Shown here piece by piece: positions 51,215 through 59,086 of a DNA stretch of 64,000 nt. The translations under genes were made by a program, and so were the position numbers. A model generated the notes under the pieces. That model was not told where the DNA came from. It worked only from the letters and a program-made list of their open reading frames with translations, and did no database searches. Origin of the DNA: Bacillota bacterium (lineage in GTDB: Bacteria; Bacillota; Clostridia; Christensenellales; SZUA-584); NCBI GenBank assembly GCA_023459495.1, contig JAEWTL010000085.1, positions 186,001-250,000 of the forward strand, in the 5' to 3' direction. The stretch's first letter is position 1, and each line of letters begins with the position of its first letter.

Positions 51215-51350
51215 ACCGACAGGCAGAGATTTGTCGGAAGATGAATAAACTTTGGGAAAGAAACAAAGACGTTTCTGTTGAGCCGTCTCCGCACGGCTTG
51301 ATTCGACGTCTTTATTTATTAGCAGTGCACCGCCGCGTCAGCGGCGAACA
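51215..51350 (+). promoter_or_regulatory. Structured leader of the glutamate synthase operon, class not recognised
   Basis: Hairpin CCGACA...TGTCGG near 51218-51237. A compound hairpin at about 51264-51313 has outer arms AAAGACGT/ACGTCTTT, an inner arm GAGCCGT with a 6-base loop, and is followed by TATTTATT (terminator-like). A small hairpin CGCCGC-GTCA-GCGGCG (51331-51346) precedes the SD. CTTTG near 51250 can pair with CAAAG overlapping the outer arm, giving an alternative fold. It does not match the glutamine riboswitch or a clear ANTAR target. Confidence 0.4.
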
Positions 51351-51366
51351 GGGGGATAAGGAATGA
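51241..51366 (+). CDS. Possible 41-codon leader ORF overlapping the glt operon start
   Basis: ATG 51241 (MNKLWERNKDVSVEPSPHGL...) with a weak GGAAG just upstream, running through the leader hairpins and stopping at a TGA that overlaps the next ATG (ATGA). Translation would affect the hairpins and couple to the next gene. It may be chance; no codon bias for Gln or Glu was seen. Confidence 0.3.
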   Translation: MNKLWERNKDVSVEPSPHGLIRRLYLLAVHRRVSGEQGDKE

Positions 51367-52451
51367 TCAAAGAGGGGCAAGTGAGGATACCGTCCGGGTG
51401 CGCGATCAGCGGGATTTTGAACCGCAAGGGAGATCGTTTTTCCGGCGAGACCATACTCAAGTCCATCGCGCTCATGCGCGACCGCAGCAACGGACTGGGC
51501 GGCGGCTTTGCCGCTTATGGCATCTACCCGCAGTACGCGGAGCATTACGCGCTGCATGTCTTCTATGACAATCTGACGGCTAAAGCCAACGCGGAGGATT
51601 TTATCAACCGCCACTTTGAGGTGGAGAGCGCGGGCAAGATCCCGACGCGTAAAACCAAAGACGTGGGCGACAGTCCGCTGATCTGGCGGTATTTTGTGAC
51701 GCCGCGGCGCTTCAAGCTGCAGGAGTCGGAGCTTGGCGAGGACGAGTTCGTCGCGCGGTGCGTATTCCGCATCAACGGCGAGTACGACGGGGCTTACGTT
51801 TTCTCCTCGGGCAAGAACATGGGCGCTTTTAAGGGCGTGGGCTTCCCGGAGGACATCGGAAAGTTCTATATGATCGAGACGTACGACGCGTACATGTGGA
51901 CGTCGCACGGCCGGTTCCCGACCAATACGCCCGGCTGGTGGGGCGGCGCGCATCCGTTCACGCTGCTCGGCTGGTCGATCGTGCACAACGGCGAAATTTC
52001 CTCCTACGACGCCAACCGGCGGTTCGTGGAGATGTTCGGATACAAATGCACGCTGATGACGGATACCGAGGTCATCACTTATCTGTTTGACCTGCTGATC
52101 CGCAAGCACGGCATGACCTTGCAGCAGGCTGCCGATGTCGTCGTGGCACCGTTCTGGCGTGAGATCGAGCTGATGAGCGAGGAGGACCGCAAACGCTTTG
52201 AAGCGATCCGGGCCGTATACGCGTCCGCGCTGATCAACGGGCCGTTCTCGATCATCCTGGGGTTCCCGGGCGGCATGATGGCGCTCAACGACCGCATCAA
52301 GCTTCGGCCTCTGGTCGCGGCGGAAAAGGGTGACACGCTGTATGTATCCAGTGAGGAGGCCGCAATCCGCGTAGTGTGTGCGTCTCCCGACCGCGTGTGG
52401 TCGCCCAGCGGCGGCGAACCGGTCATCGGCATGGTGGAGGGCAAAAAATGA
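51363..52451 (+). CDS. Glutamate synthase glutaminase subunit (class II amidotransferase, archaeal-type)
   Basis: 362 residues, GGGGGATAAGG before the ATG. Class II (Ntn) glutamine amidotransferase that releases ammonia from glutamine for the synthase. Cys13 in IPSGCAISG is the likely N-terminal nucleophile after removal of a 12-residue propeptide. Other motifs: GGGFAAYGIYP, TSHGRFPTNT (Arg for glutamine binding), VHNGEISSYDANR and TDTEVITYLFDLL. In enterobacterial GltB this domain is part of one 1500-residue chain; here it is a separate gene, as in archaea and many Clostridia. Overlaps the next gene by four bases. Confidence 0.9.
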   Translation: MIKEGQVRIPSGCAISGILNRKGDRFSGETILKSIALMRDRSNGLGGGFAAYGIYPQYAEHYALHVFYDNLTAKANAEDFINRHFEVESAGKIPTRKTKDVGDSPLIWRYFVTPRRFKLQESELGEDEFVARCVFRINGEYDGAYVFSSGKNMGAFKGVGFPEDIGKFYMIETYDAYMWTSHGRFPTNTPGWWGGAHPFTLLGWSIVHNGEISSYDANRRFVEMFGYKCTLMTDTEVITYLFDLLIRKHGMTLQQAADVVVAPFWREIELMSEEDRKRFEAIRAVYASALINGPFSIILGFPGGMMALNDRIKLRPLVAAEKGDTLYVSSEEAAIRVVCASPDRVWSPSGGEPVIGMVEGKK

Positions 52452-53953
52452 GTTTACAACTGGGCTGGCCGGATTATCTGGTCGAAAGAGATGAAAATAG
52501 ATGCATCCAGTGCGAGGTCTGTGCCAAACAGTGCGCCAACGAGGTGCATACGCTGGACCCCGACACGGGGAAGATGGTTGCAGATGAAATGAAGTGCGTG
52601 GACTGCCACCGCTGTGTGGCGATGTGCCCCACGCGCGCGCTGAAGATTCGCGTAAACGATTTGGATTTTAAACCCAACGCGAACTGGTCGAATACCGCCA
52701 TCAAGGAAATCTATAAGCAGGCAGGTTCGGGCGGCGTGCTGCAATCCGGCATGGGCAACCCGAAGCCTTATCCGATCTACTGGGATAAGATGCTGATCAA
52801 CGCGTCGCAGGTGACAAACCCATCCATCGACCCGCTGCGCGAACCCATGGAAACGGGTGTGTTTATCGGACGTAAGCCCGCGAAGCTGGAGTTTGGTCCT
52901 GACGGCAGTCTGAAAACCAAGATGCCGCCGCAGATCAAGCTTTCGGTGCCCATCATGTTCTCAGCGATGTCGTTCGGTTCGATTTCGGCCAACGCACACG
53001 AGTCCCTGGCGCGCGCCGCGACGAAGCTGGGTATCCTCTACAACACGGGCGAGGGCGGCCTCTCACAGGAATTCTACAAGTACGGACCCAATACCATCGT
53101 TCAGGTGGCTTCGGGGCGTTTCGGCGTGCATCCGCAGTACCTCAACGCGGGCGCGATGGTCGAGATCAAGATCGGCCAGGGCGCAAAGCCCGGCTTCGGC
53201 GGGCATCTGCCCGGCCAGAAGGTGGATGAGGCGGTTTCCAAGGCGCGCATGATCCCGGTGGGCAGCGACGCGCTTTCGCCGTTCCCACACCACGATATTT
53301 ATTCCATCGAAGACCTCCGTCAGCTGATCTATTCGCTGAAGGAAGCAACGAATTACGAAAAGCCCATCTGTGTCAAGATCGCGGCGGTGCACAACGCGGC
53401 GGCGATCGCTTCGGGTATTGCCCGGGCAGGCGCGGATGTGATTGCCATCGACGGGTTCCGCGGCGGCACCGGCTCTGCGCCGACCAGAACGCGCGACCAT
53501 GTGGGTATTCCCATCGAGCTGGCTTTGGCCGCGGTGGATCAGCGGCTGCGCGACGAGGGCATTCGCAACGAGGTGTCACTAGTGGTCGCGGGCAGCATCC
53601 GCAGCAGTGCGGACGTCGTTAAGGCTATTGCACTGGGCGCGGACGCGGTATATATCGGTTCCGCGGCGCTGATTGCGCTGGGGTGCCACATGTGCCAGAC
53701 ATGCTACACGGGCAAGTGCAATTGGGGTATCGCTACGCAGCGTGAGGATCTTGTGAAGCGCCTGAATCCTGATGTAGGCGCAGAGCGGCTGATCAACCTG
53801 ATCACCGGCTGGCATCACGAGATCGACGAGATGCTCGGCGGCATGGGTATTAACGCCATCGAAAGTCTGCGCGGTAATCGTTTGATGCTGCGCGGCGTGG
53901 GGCTGAACCAGAAGGAACTTGAACTTCTCGGCATCATGCACGCTGGAGAATAA
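52448..53953 (+). CDS. gltB: Glutamate synthase FMN/synthase subunit with N-terminal ferredoxin domain
   Basis: 501 residues from ATG 52448. N-terminal 2x[4Fe-4S] ferredoxin (about 18-70: RCIQCEVCAKQCANEV, KCVDCHRCVAMCPT). The remainder is the FMN-binding glutamate synthase barrel: PIMFSAMSFGSISANAHE, ILYNTGEGGLSQEF, KPGFGGHLPGQKV, AIDGFRGGTGSAPTRTRDH, IGSAALIALGCHMCQTCYTGKCNWGIATQ (3Fe-4S Cys cluster). It converts 2-oxoglutarate plus ammonia to glutamate. Followed by a 224-base gap with the multi-hairpin repeat, inside the operon. Confidence 0.95.
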   Translation: MSLQLGWPDYLVERDENRCIQCEVCAKQCANEVHTLDPDTGKMVADEMKCVDCHRCVAMCPTRALKIRVNDLDFKPNANWSNTAIKEIYKQAGSGGVLQSGMGNPKPYPIYWDKMLINASQVTNPSIDPLREPMETGVFIGRKPAKLEFGPDGSLKTKMPPQIKLSVPIMFSAMSFGSISANAHESLARAATKLGILYNTGEGGLSQEFYKYGPNTIVQVASGRFGVHPQYLNAGAMVEIKIGQGAKPGFGGHLPGQKVDEAVSKARMIPVGSDALSPFPHHDIYSIEDLRQLIYSLKEATNYEKPICVKIAAVHNAAAIASGIARAGADVIAIDGFRGGTGSAPTRTRDHVGIPIELALAAVDQRLRDEGIRNEVSLVVAGSIRSSADVVKAIALGADAVYIGSAALIALGCHMCQTCYTGKCNWGIATQREDLVKRLNPDVGAERLINLITGWHHEIDEMLGGMGINAIESLRGNRLMLRGVGLNQKELELLGIMHAGE

Positions 53954-53965
53954 TCAAAGTTTTTT

Positions 53966-54152
53966 ACGAGGGCGCTGCCCTCGCGCTCCCGCCAAAGGGA
54001 CTGATCCCTTTGGAATCCCTTTATCCGCGAAACGCCCCGAAGGAGCGTTTCGCATGGCGGGATTCTTAAGGGGTAATGCCCCTTAAGCGGTGGGGCGGGT
54101 CCCCGAAAAGACGAAGGCTTTTTGGGTGCAGGTTTGGAGGCGGAGCCTCCAA
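53966..54152 (+). repeat. Hairpin-rich intergenic repeat, copy C (extended), inside the glt operon
   Basis: Five successive hairpins: CGAGGGC/GCCCTCG (53967-53983), CCAAAGGGA/TCCCTTTGG (53992-54013), GCGAAACGC/GCGTTTCGC (54027-54053), CTTAAGGGG/CCCCTTAAG (54065-54087), TTGGAGGC/GCCTCCAA (54134-54152). The first three correspond, in inverted orientation, to copy B at 20997-21080, including the connecting CGCGCTCCCGCC and GGAATCCC. No gene in this gap. Confidence 0.8.
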
Positions 54153-54177
54153 GGTTTGTGGAAAAAGAGGAGCGGAT

Positions 54178-54624
54178 ATGAAGAAGGTTTACGCGGATGA
54201 AAAGTGGTGCCTGGGATGCGGATTGTGCAGGGTTTACTGCCGCACGGCGCATTCGGCCACTCACGATATCATCAAGGCGCACAAGCTGGAAGACCCAAAG
54301 CCGGTGGAGCGCATCTGTATCGAAACGGGCGACAGGATCAACTTTGCGCTGCAGTGCCGGCATTGTGACGATCCCAAATGCGTAGCGGCCTGCATCACGG
54401 GCGCAATGCACAAGGACCCGGAGACAGGCATTGTCATCAACGACACCGAACGGTGCGTGGGGTGCTGGACGTGCGTGCTGGTCTGCCCGTACGGTGCGAT
54501 CGTACGTGACGAAGGCGCTCACAAAGTAGCGGCCAAGTGTGATTTGTGTGCCGCGCTCGGCGAACCGGAATGTGTAAAGCACTGCCCGAACAACGCGCTC
54601 AAATACGAAGACAGGGGGGAGTGA
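54178..54624 (+). CDS. 4Fe-4S ferredoxin-type electron-transfer subunit of glutamate synthase
   Basis: 148 residues from ATG 54178 (GAGGAG upstream). HycB/NapG-like layout with Cys clusters for up to four [4Fe-4S] centres: CLGCGLCRVYC, CRHCDDPKCVAAC, CVGCWTCVLVCP and CDLCAALGEPECVKHCP. It probably carries electrons between the flavin subunit encoded four bases downstream and the FMN subunit upstream. Confidence 0.92.
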   Translation: MKKVYADEKWCLGCGLCRVYCRTAHSATHDIIKAHKLEDPKPVERICIETGDRINFALQCRHCDDPKCVAACITGAMHKDPETGIVINDTERCVGCWTCVLVCPYGAIVRDEGAHKVAAKCDLCAALGEPECVKHCPNNALKYEDRGE

Positions 54625-54628
54625 CGAT

Positions 54629-55879
54629 ATGAAATATGTAATCATCGGGAACTCCGCCGCAGCCGTGGGCTGCATCGAAGCCGTCAGAAAATGCGACGAG
54701 CAGGGAACCATCACCGTGATCTCCGACGAGACGCACCACGTGTATTCGCGGCCGCTCATCTCGTACTATCTCGCGGGCAAGGTGGAGCCGAAGAACATGG
54801 TCTACCGGCATCTCGACTTCTACGAGAAGAACCGCGTGGATACGGTGTTCGGCAAGAAGGCCATGGCGATCGACCCGAAAAAGAAAACCGTGACGCTGGA
54901 CGACGGCACCTCCGTGCCGTACGACAAGCTACTGGTTGCGACAGGTTCGTCCCCGTTTGTGCCGCCCACCGAAGGGCTGGCCGGACAGGACAACGCGTTT
55001 ACGTTCCTGAAATATGACGATGCGCTGGGCATCGAAAAGCTGCTGACCAAGGACAGCCGCGTGGTCGTCGTCGGCGCGGGCCTCATTGGCTTGAAAGCCG
55101 CCGAGGGAATTGCGCCTGTGGCAGGCAGTGTGCACGTGGTGGAAATGGCCACCCGCGTGCTGCCCATGATCCTCGACGACGCGGCGGCTGCGCCTGTGCA
55201 GAAGCGCATTGAGGAACAGGGCGTCACCTTCCACCTCGGCACGGTCGTGGCGCAGGTGGTGGGCGATAAGCACATCGAAAAGGTGATATTAAAGGACGGC
55301 ACAGAGCTGCCGTGCGACATACTGGTCATGGGCGTGGGCGTTAGGCCCAACGTCGCGGAAGCCAAGGCTGCGGGCGTCACCGTGAACCGCGGCATCGTGA
55401 TCGATGAGCACTCGCGTACGAACGTTTCAGACATCTGGGCAGCGGGCGACGTGACCGAAGGCAAGGATCTGATCTCCGGCGAGCACCGCATCATGGCGCT
55501 GTGGCCCAACGCATACGCGCAGGGACGCGCCGCGGGCTATGACATGTGCGGCAAGGAAGAAGACTTTGCGGGCGTGTTTCCGATGAACGCGGTCGGGTTC
55601 TTTGGATTGCCGATCATCACGGCCGGACTGCAGGGCGGCGAAGGCACAGAGGTGTTTTCAAAAGACGACCTGAAAAATGGCAGCATGAAACGCTTTATTG
55701 TCAAGGACGATATGCTCGTGGGCATGATCCTCGTGGGTGAGGTGGACCGGGCGGGCATCTACACGTCTTTGATGAGCGAGAAGATACCGCTTTCATCCCT
55801 GAACAAAAAGCTTACCGACGACGGTTTCGGCCTGATATCGCTGGGCTATGACCGGATGAAACAGCGGATTTCTTCGTAA
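54629..55879 (+). CDS. FAD/NAD(P)-dependent oxidoreductase subunit of the glt operon
   Basis: 416 residues, GGGGGGAG upstream. Class I pyridine nucleotide-disulphide-like flavoprotein: FAD loop YVIIGNSAAAVGCIEAV, LLVATGSSPFVPP, NAD loop VVVVGAGLIGLKAAEGI and FAD contact TNVSDIWAAGDVTEG. It resembles rubredoxin or NADH oxidase-type reductases. In this operon it should feed electrons from NAD(P)H to the ferredoxin subunit and so to glutamate synthase, replacing the usual GltD. Confidence 0.92.
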   Translation: MKYVIIGNSAAAVGCIEAVRKCDEQGTITVISDETHHVYSRPLISYYLAGKVEPKNMVYRHLDFYEKNRVDTVFGKKAMAIDPKKKTVTLDDGTSVPYDKLLVATGSSPFVPPTEGLAGQDNAFTFLKYDDALGIEKLLTKDSRVVVVGAGLIGLKAAEGIAPVAGSVHVVEMATRVLPMILDDAAAAPVQKRIEEQGVTFHLGTVVAQVVGDKHIEKVILKDGTELPCDILVMGVGVRPNVAEAKAAGVTVNRGIVIDEHSRTNVSDIWAAGDVTEGKDLISGEHRIMALWPNAYAQGRAAGYDMCGKEEDFAGVFPMNAVGFFGLPIITAGLQGGEGTEVFSKDDLKNGSMKRFIVKDDMLVGMILVGEVDRAGIYTSLMSEKIPLSSLNKKLTDDGFGLISLGYDRMKQRISS

Positions 55880-55892
55880 GGGGTGGATAAAA

Positions 55893-56627
55893 ATGGAACT
55901 TACAGCAGGGGACCAGGTATACGGTGAATTGAACAGCCGCATCCGTGAGATAGCCAAAGAGCCGGGCGAGATCATCGTCCGTGAGGTCTATGGCCATCGG
56001 TATATGGGCTGCGGACTGAAGGATCATACCAAGCTGACCGTGCACGGCACGCTGGGCAACGACTCGGCTTGCTATATGGACGGCGCGACGGTTGAGGTGT
56101 TTGGCAACGCGCAGGACGGCATCGCCAATACAATGAACGACGGAACGCTGATCGTACACGGTAACTGCGGCGACATCATGGGTTATGCGATGCGCGGCGG
56201 AAAGGTGTACATCCAAGGCTACGCGGGCTACCGCGCGGGCATCCACATGAAGGAGTACATGGACAAGGTGCCGTTAATCGTAATCGGGACCAAGGGCGGG
56301 GACTTCCTCGGCGAATACATGGCGGGCGGACGTATCGTGGTGCTGGGCCTCGGGCTCGACAAGGATGAGAAGGTCGCGGGCAAGTTCTTCGGCACCGGCA
56401 TGCACGGCGGTAAGATGTATATCCGCGGCACAGTGAACGAAGCGCTCATGGGGCGCGAAATTGCGCAGGCACCGATGGACGAAGAGGATGAAGCTTTCTT
56501 AAAACAGGAGATCGCGAATTACGCCACGTATTTCGGCGTAGACGTCTCCGGAATCAAGCCCTCGGACTTCAAAAAATATCAGCCAAAGAGTGCAAGGCCG
56601 TACGGGAAAATGTACGTGGGGAACTAA
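55893..56627 (+). CDS. Glutamate synthase alpha (GXGXG) domain subunit
   Basis: 244 residues. Right-handed beta-helix with the GXGXG pattern: MGCGLKDHTKLTVHGTLGND, DGATVEVFGNAQDGIANTMNDG, VHGNCGDIMGYAMRGGKVYIQG, IGTKGGDFLGEYMAGG, and FFGTGMHGGKMYIRG. This is the C-terminal structural domain of GltB, encoded separately in archaeal-type synthases. Last gene of the operon; a terminator follows. Confidence 0.93.
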   Translation: MELTAGDQVYGELNSRIREIAKEPGEIIVREVYGHRYMGCGLKDHTKLTVHGTLGNDSACYMDGATVEVFGNAQDGIANTMNDGTLIVHGNCGDIMGYAMRGGKVYIQGYAGYRAGIHMKEYMDKVPLIVIGTKGGDFLGEYMAGGRIVVLGLGLDKDEKVAGKFFGTGMHGGKMYIRGTVNEALMGREIAQAPMDEEDEAFLKQEIANYATYFGVDVSGIKPSDFKKYQPKSARPYGKMYVGN

Positions 56628-56639
56628 ACAGCAAACTGG

Positions 56640-56667
56640 GCCGTATCTGAAAGGATGCGGTCTTTTT
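56640..56667 (+). terminator. Terminator of the glutamate synthase operon
   Basis: GCCGTATC/GATGCGGT (8 bp with G-U pairs), loop TGAAAG, then CTTTTT. Confidence 0.8.
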
Positions 56668-56738
56668 GTTTCCAATCTTGCAGTGGTATAATAAAGGATA
56701 AGGAACAAGCGATAATAATCCAAGAGAGGTGCAGCCTG

Positions 56739-57332
56739 ATGGAATACGGAAATACAAATCCCAAGGTTGATGAATTTTTAAGCAAAGAAACAAAATGGCG
56801 GGAGGAGTTTGAAAAGCTGCGGGCCATCGTTCTCAGCTGCGGGCTGACCGAGGATTTTAAGTGGGGCAAGCCCTGCTACACGCTGGATAACGCCAATGTC
56901 GTACTGATCCACGGCTTCAAGGAATACTGCGCTCTGCTGTTTATCAAAGGCGCACTGCTGAAAGATGACAAGGGCATACTCGTCCAGCAGACGGAGAACG
57001 CGCAGACTGCTCGGCAGATTCGTTTCACTAGTTTGGAAGAAATCGTAATGTTGGAGCCTACTCTGAAAGCGTATATCAACGAAGCGATTGAAGTGGAAAA
57101 GGCAGGGCTTAAGGTGGAGCTTAAGAAGAATACGGAATACACCGTGCCGGAGGAGCTTCAGAGTAAGTTTAACGAAACGCCCGCGCTGAAAACCGCATTT
57201 GAAGCGCTGACGCCGGGGCGGCAAAGGGGCTACCTGTTCTATTTTGCGGAGCCCAAGCAATCCAAGACGAGGACAGCGAGAATTGAAAAGTATGAGCAGC
57301 AAATACTCAGCGGGAAGGGGTTGAACGATTAG
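56739..57332 (+). CDS. YdeI/OmpD-associated (DUF1801-like) protein
   Basis: 197 residues from ATG 56739 (AGAGAGGT upstream). N-terminal domain about 15-125 of the YdeI/DUF1801 fold: LRAIVLSCGLTEDFKWGKPCYTLDNANVV and LLFIKGALLKDD. The C-terminal OmdA-type tail reads LTPGRQRGYLFYFAEPKQSKTRTARIEKY. Family function is unclear (linked to envelope stress and peptide resistance in some bacteria). TATAAT at 56687 is a likely -10. Confidence 0.85.
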   Translation: MEYGNTNPKVDEFLSKETKWREEFEKLRAIVLSCGLTEDFKWGKPCYTLDNANVVLIHGFKEYCALLFIKGALLKDDKGILVQQTENAQTARQIRFTSLEEIVMLEPTLKAYINEAIEVEKAGLKVELKKNTEYTVPEELQSKFNETPALKTAFEALTPGRQRGYLFYFAEPKQSKTRTARIEKYEQQILSGKGLND

Positions 57333-57369
57333 GGAAAGACTGAACCCTGATATAGCATCAGGAACCCGG

Positions 57370-57397
57370 GCCGTGTCCGAAAAGGATGCGGCTTTTT
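57370..57397 (+). terminator. Terminator after the YdeI-like gene
   Basis: GCCGTGTCC/GGATGCGGC (9 bp with G-U pairs), then TTTTT. Very similar in sequence to the terminator at 56640, so one may be a duplicate. Confidence 0.75.
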
Positions 57398-57400
57398 GAG

Positions 57401-58316
57401 TTACGGATGGATTTCAAACAGTGTGCAGGTGGTGAAGTCTGTGACGTAGACATTTTTGTCATCAGGCGTTGTCGCAAAAGAGAGGACAGGGCACTTTGTC
57501 TTTTGACTGTACAGCGGAGAAAAGTCTTTCGTAGAGAAAACGATAAAACCATCGGACAATGCACAGAACAGGTATTGCTCTGTAAAGGATAACGCCAGCC
57601 CGTATATTAAATTATTCTTTGGGCAAGCAAAAAACCGACTCAGGCAGTGTCCGTTTCCATCCAGCCGCAGCAGATAGCGAAGGTCGTGTGCGAGGAATTC
57701 ACCGCGTTCCGAGAGGTACTGAAAATCTGCAACCACCATGTCCAGCGGGATATGGTGAAAATGCTCAAAATCCTGATCCAACCAGAGTGCGAATCCATTT
57801 TGGGCCACTCCGAAAATCTTAGAGCGCGAGAAGCCGGAAAGCAGGTATTGCCCCCTCTCCGGAACGAAGTTTATGGTATCCAGAACAAATGCCCGGTCAT
57901 TTGCAAAAAAAGACCCAACTTCCTGTAGCGTTTTGGCGTCATATTTGACAAGGCGACTGAGCATCTCAGGGGGTCCTTACAAGATTATAAGCAAATTTGC
58001 CATCGGGTGAAAAACAAAAGCCGCCGTTTTGCGGCTCATCGCCTTTTCTGGTTGTGATTTTTCCTGTTGATTGTAAAGTTTTGAGCGAGTAGAAGTCGAT
58101 ATGGTGCCCGTTTGTTTTCACAGCAACCGTTTCTCCATCGGGCGAAAAAGCAGCGTAATAAGCGCCTTGCAGGTTGCGGAAAGCAACAAGCTCCTTATCG
58201 TCCGCCATGCGGATGATGCGCATCGTCCTACCCGACATCGCGATCATGGTCTGCCCATCCGGCGATATCGTGATGTTTTTTGCATAAGGTATTAGCTTTA
58301 TTTCTTGAAGCGTCAA
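57401..58316 (-). pseudogene. Beta-propeller (WD40-like) protein gene with a frameshift at a poly-C tract
   Basis: Two adjoining frames encode one protein of about 304 residues. The first part (58316 to 57966, 116 codons) has propeller blades (ITISPDGQTMIAMSG, YAAFSPDGETVAVKTNG, GGFCFSPDGKFAYNLVRT). The second (57964 to 57401) continues them (QYLLSGFSRSKIFG, LSFATTPDDKNVYVTDF). At the junction the minus strand reads ACCCCCTGAGATGC; one C fewer gives RTPEMLSRLVKYD and restores a single frame. It may be a real pseudogene, a phase-variable tract, or a homopolymer sequencing error. Starts with a four-base overlap with the PhzF gene. Function unknown. Confidence 0.7.
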
Positions 58317-59086
58317 GCCTCAATTTCCCCTTTGAGGTAACACACCGCCTGTCCGCCAATCTTCACGCGCTGCCCGCAGTCCTCCACGAAAAGCTGTCCG
58401 CCGCGGTACGATAACTGCTGAGCAGTCATCTTTGCTTTGCCGAGCCTTGCGCTCCAGAACGGGATGAGCGTGCAGTGGGACGAGCCGGTCACCGGGTCTT
58501 CGTCGATGCCGTGGTGCGGCGCGAAAAAGCGCGAGACGAAATCGCAGGTTTCGCCCTTTGCTGTGACAATCACGCCAAAGCCGCCAACCTTCGACAACAG
58601 CGAAAAGTTGGGGTTGAGACCGCGTACAGCCTGTTCATTTCCCACGACAGCCACAAGGTCGCGTGCAAGGTGTGTTTCAAGCACAGGCATGCCGAGCGCG
58701 TGTTCCAGCAGCTCAGGCTTTTTGCACGGCATGGGCGGGCGGGAAGGGAAGTCGAGCGTATAGATATCCCCTTCGCGGTTGACAAATAGCGGCCCGCTCT
58801 GCGAGCGGAACTCCACACGCTGCGCCGAAGGGTCAATGAAGTTCATCACCACAAACGCGCTCGCAAGCGTGGCGTGGCCGCACAGATCGATCTCGGTCGT
58901 AGGCGTAAACCAACGCAGATCGTAATGCCCACCGTTCGGCACGACAAAGGCTGTCTCCGATAGGTTGTTTTCGAACGCGATGGACTGCATCACGTCATCC
59001 GGCAATTCCCTGTCCGGCAGGCAAACGCCCGCGGGATTGCCATGGAAAGGCGTATTCGTGAAAGCGTCCACTACATAGTATTTCAT
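58313..59086 (-). CDS. PhzF-family isomerase/epimerase-like protein
   Basis: 257 residues. Two-lobed diaminopimelate-epimerase-like fold: VDAFTNTPFHGNPAGVC, NLSETAFV (Glu45, the PhzF acid/base), FTPTTEIDLCGHATLA, and DEDPVTGSSHCTLIPFW. PhzF catalyses an isomerisation in phenazine synthesis, but most family members are of unknown substrate, and no phenazine genes are present. Overlaps the CPBP gene by four bases upstream and the propeller gene by four downstream, so the three form an operon. Confidence 0.92.
   Translation of the reverse strand: MKYYVVDAFTNTPFHGNPAGVCLPDRELPDDVMQSIAFENNLSETAFVVPNGGHYDLRWFTPTTEIDLCGHATLASAFVVMNFIDPSAQRVEFRSQSGPLFVNREGDIYTLDFPSRPPMPCKKPELLEHALGMPVLETHLARDLVAVVGNEQAVRGLNPNFSLLSKVGGFGVIVTAKGETCDFVSRFFAPHHGIDEDPVTGSSHCTLIPFWSARLGKAKMTAQQLSYRGGQLFVEDCGQRVKIGGQAVCYLKGEIEA

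Noticed and set aside
51215..51350. Glutamine riboswitch or ANTAR-target leader for the glt operon
   Set aside because: The conserved glnA/downstream-peptide blocks are missing, and the two six-base loops (CAGAGA, CTCCGC) do not show the A1/G4 pattern of ANTAR targets.
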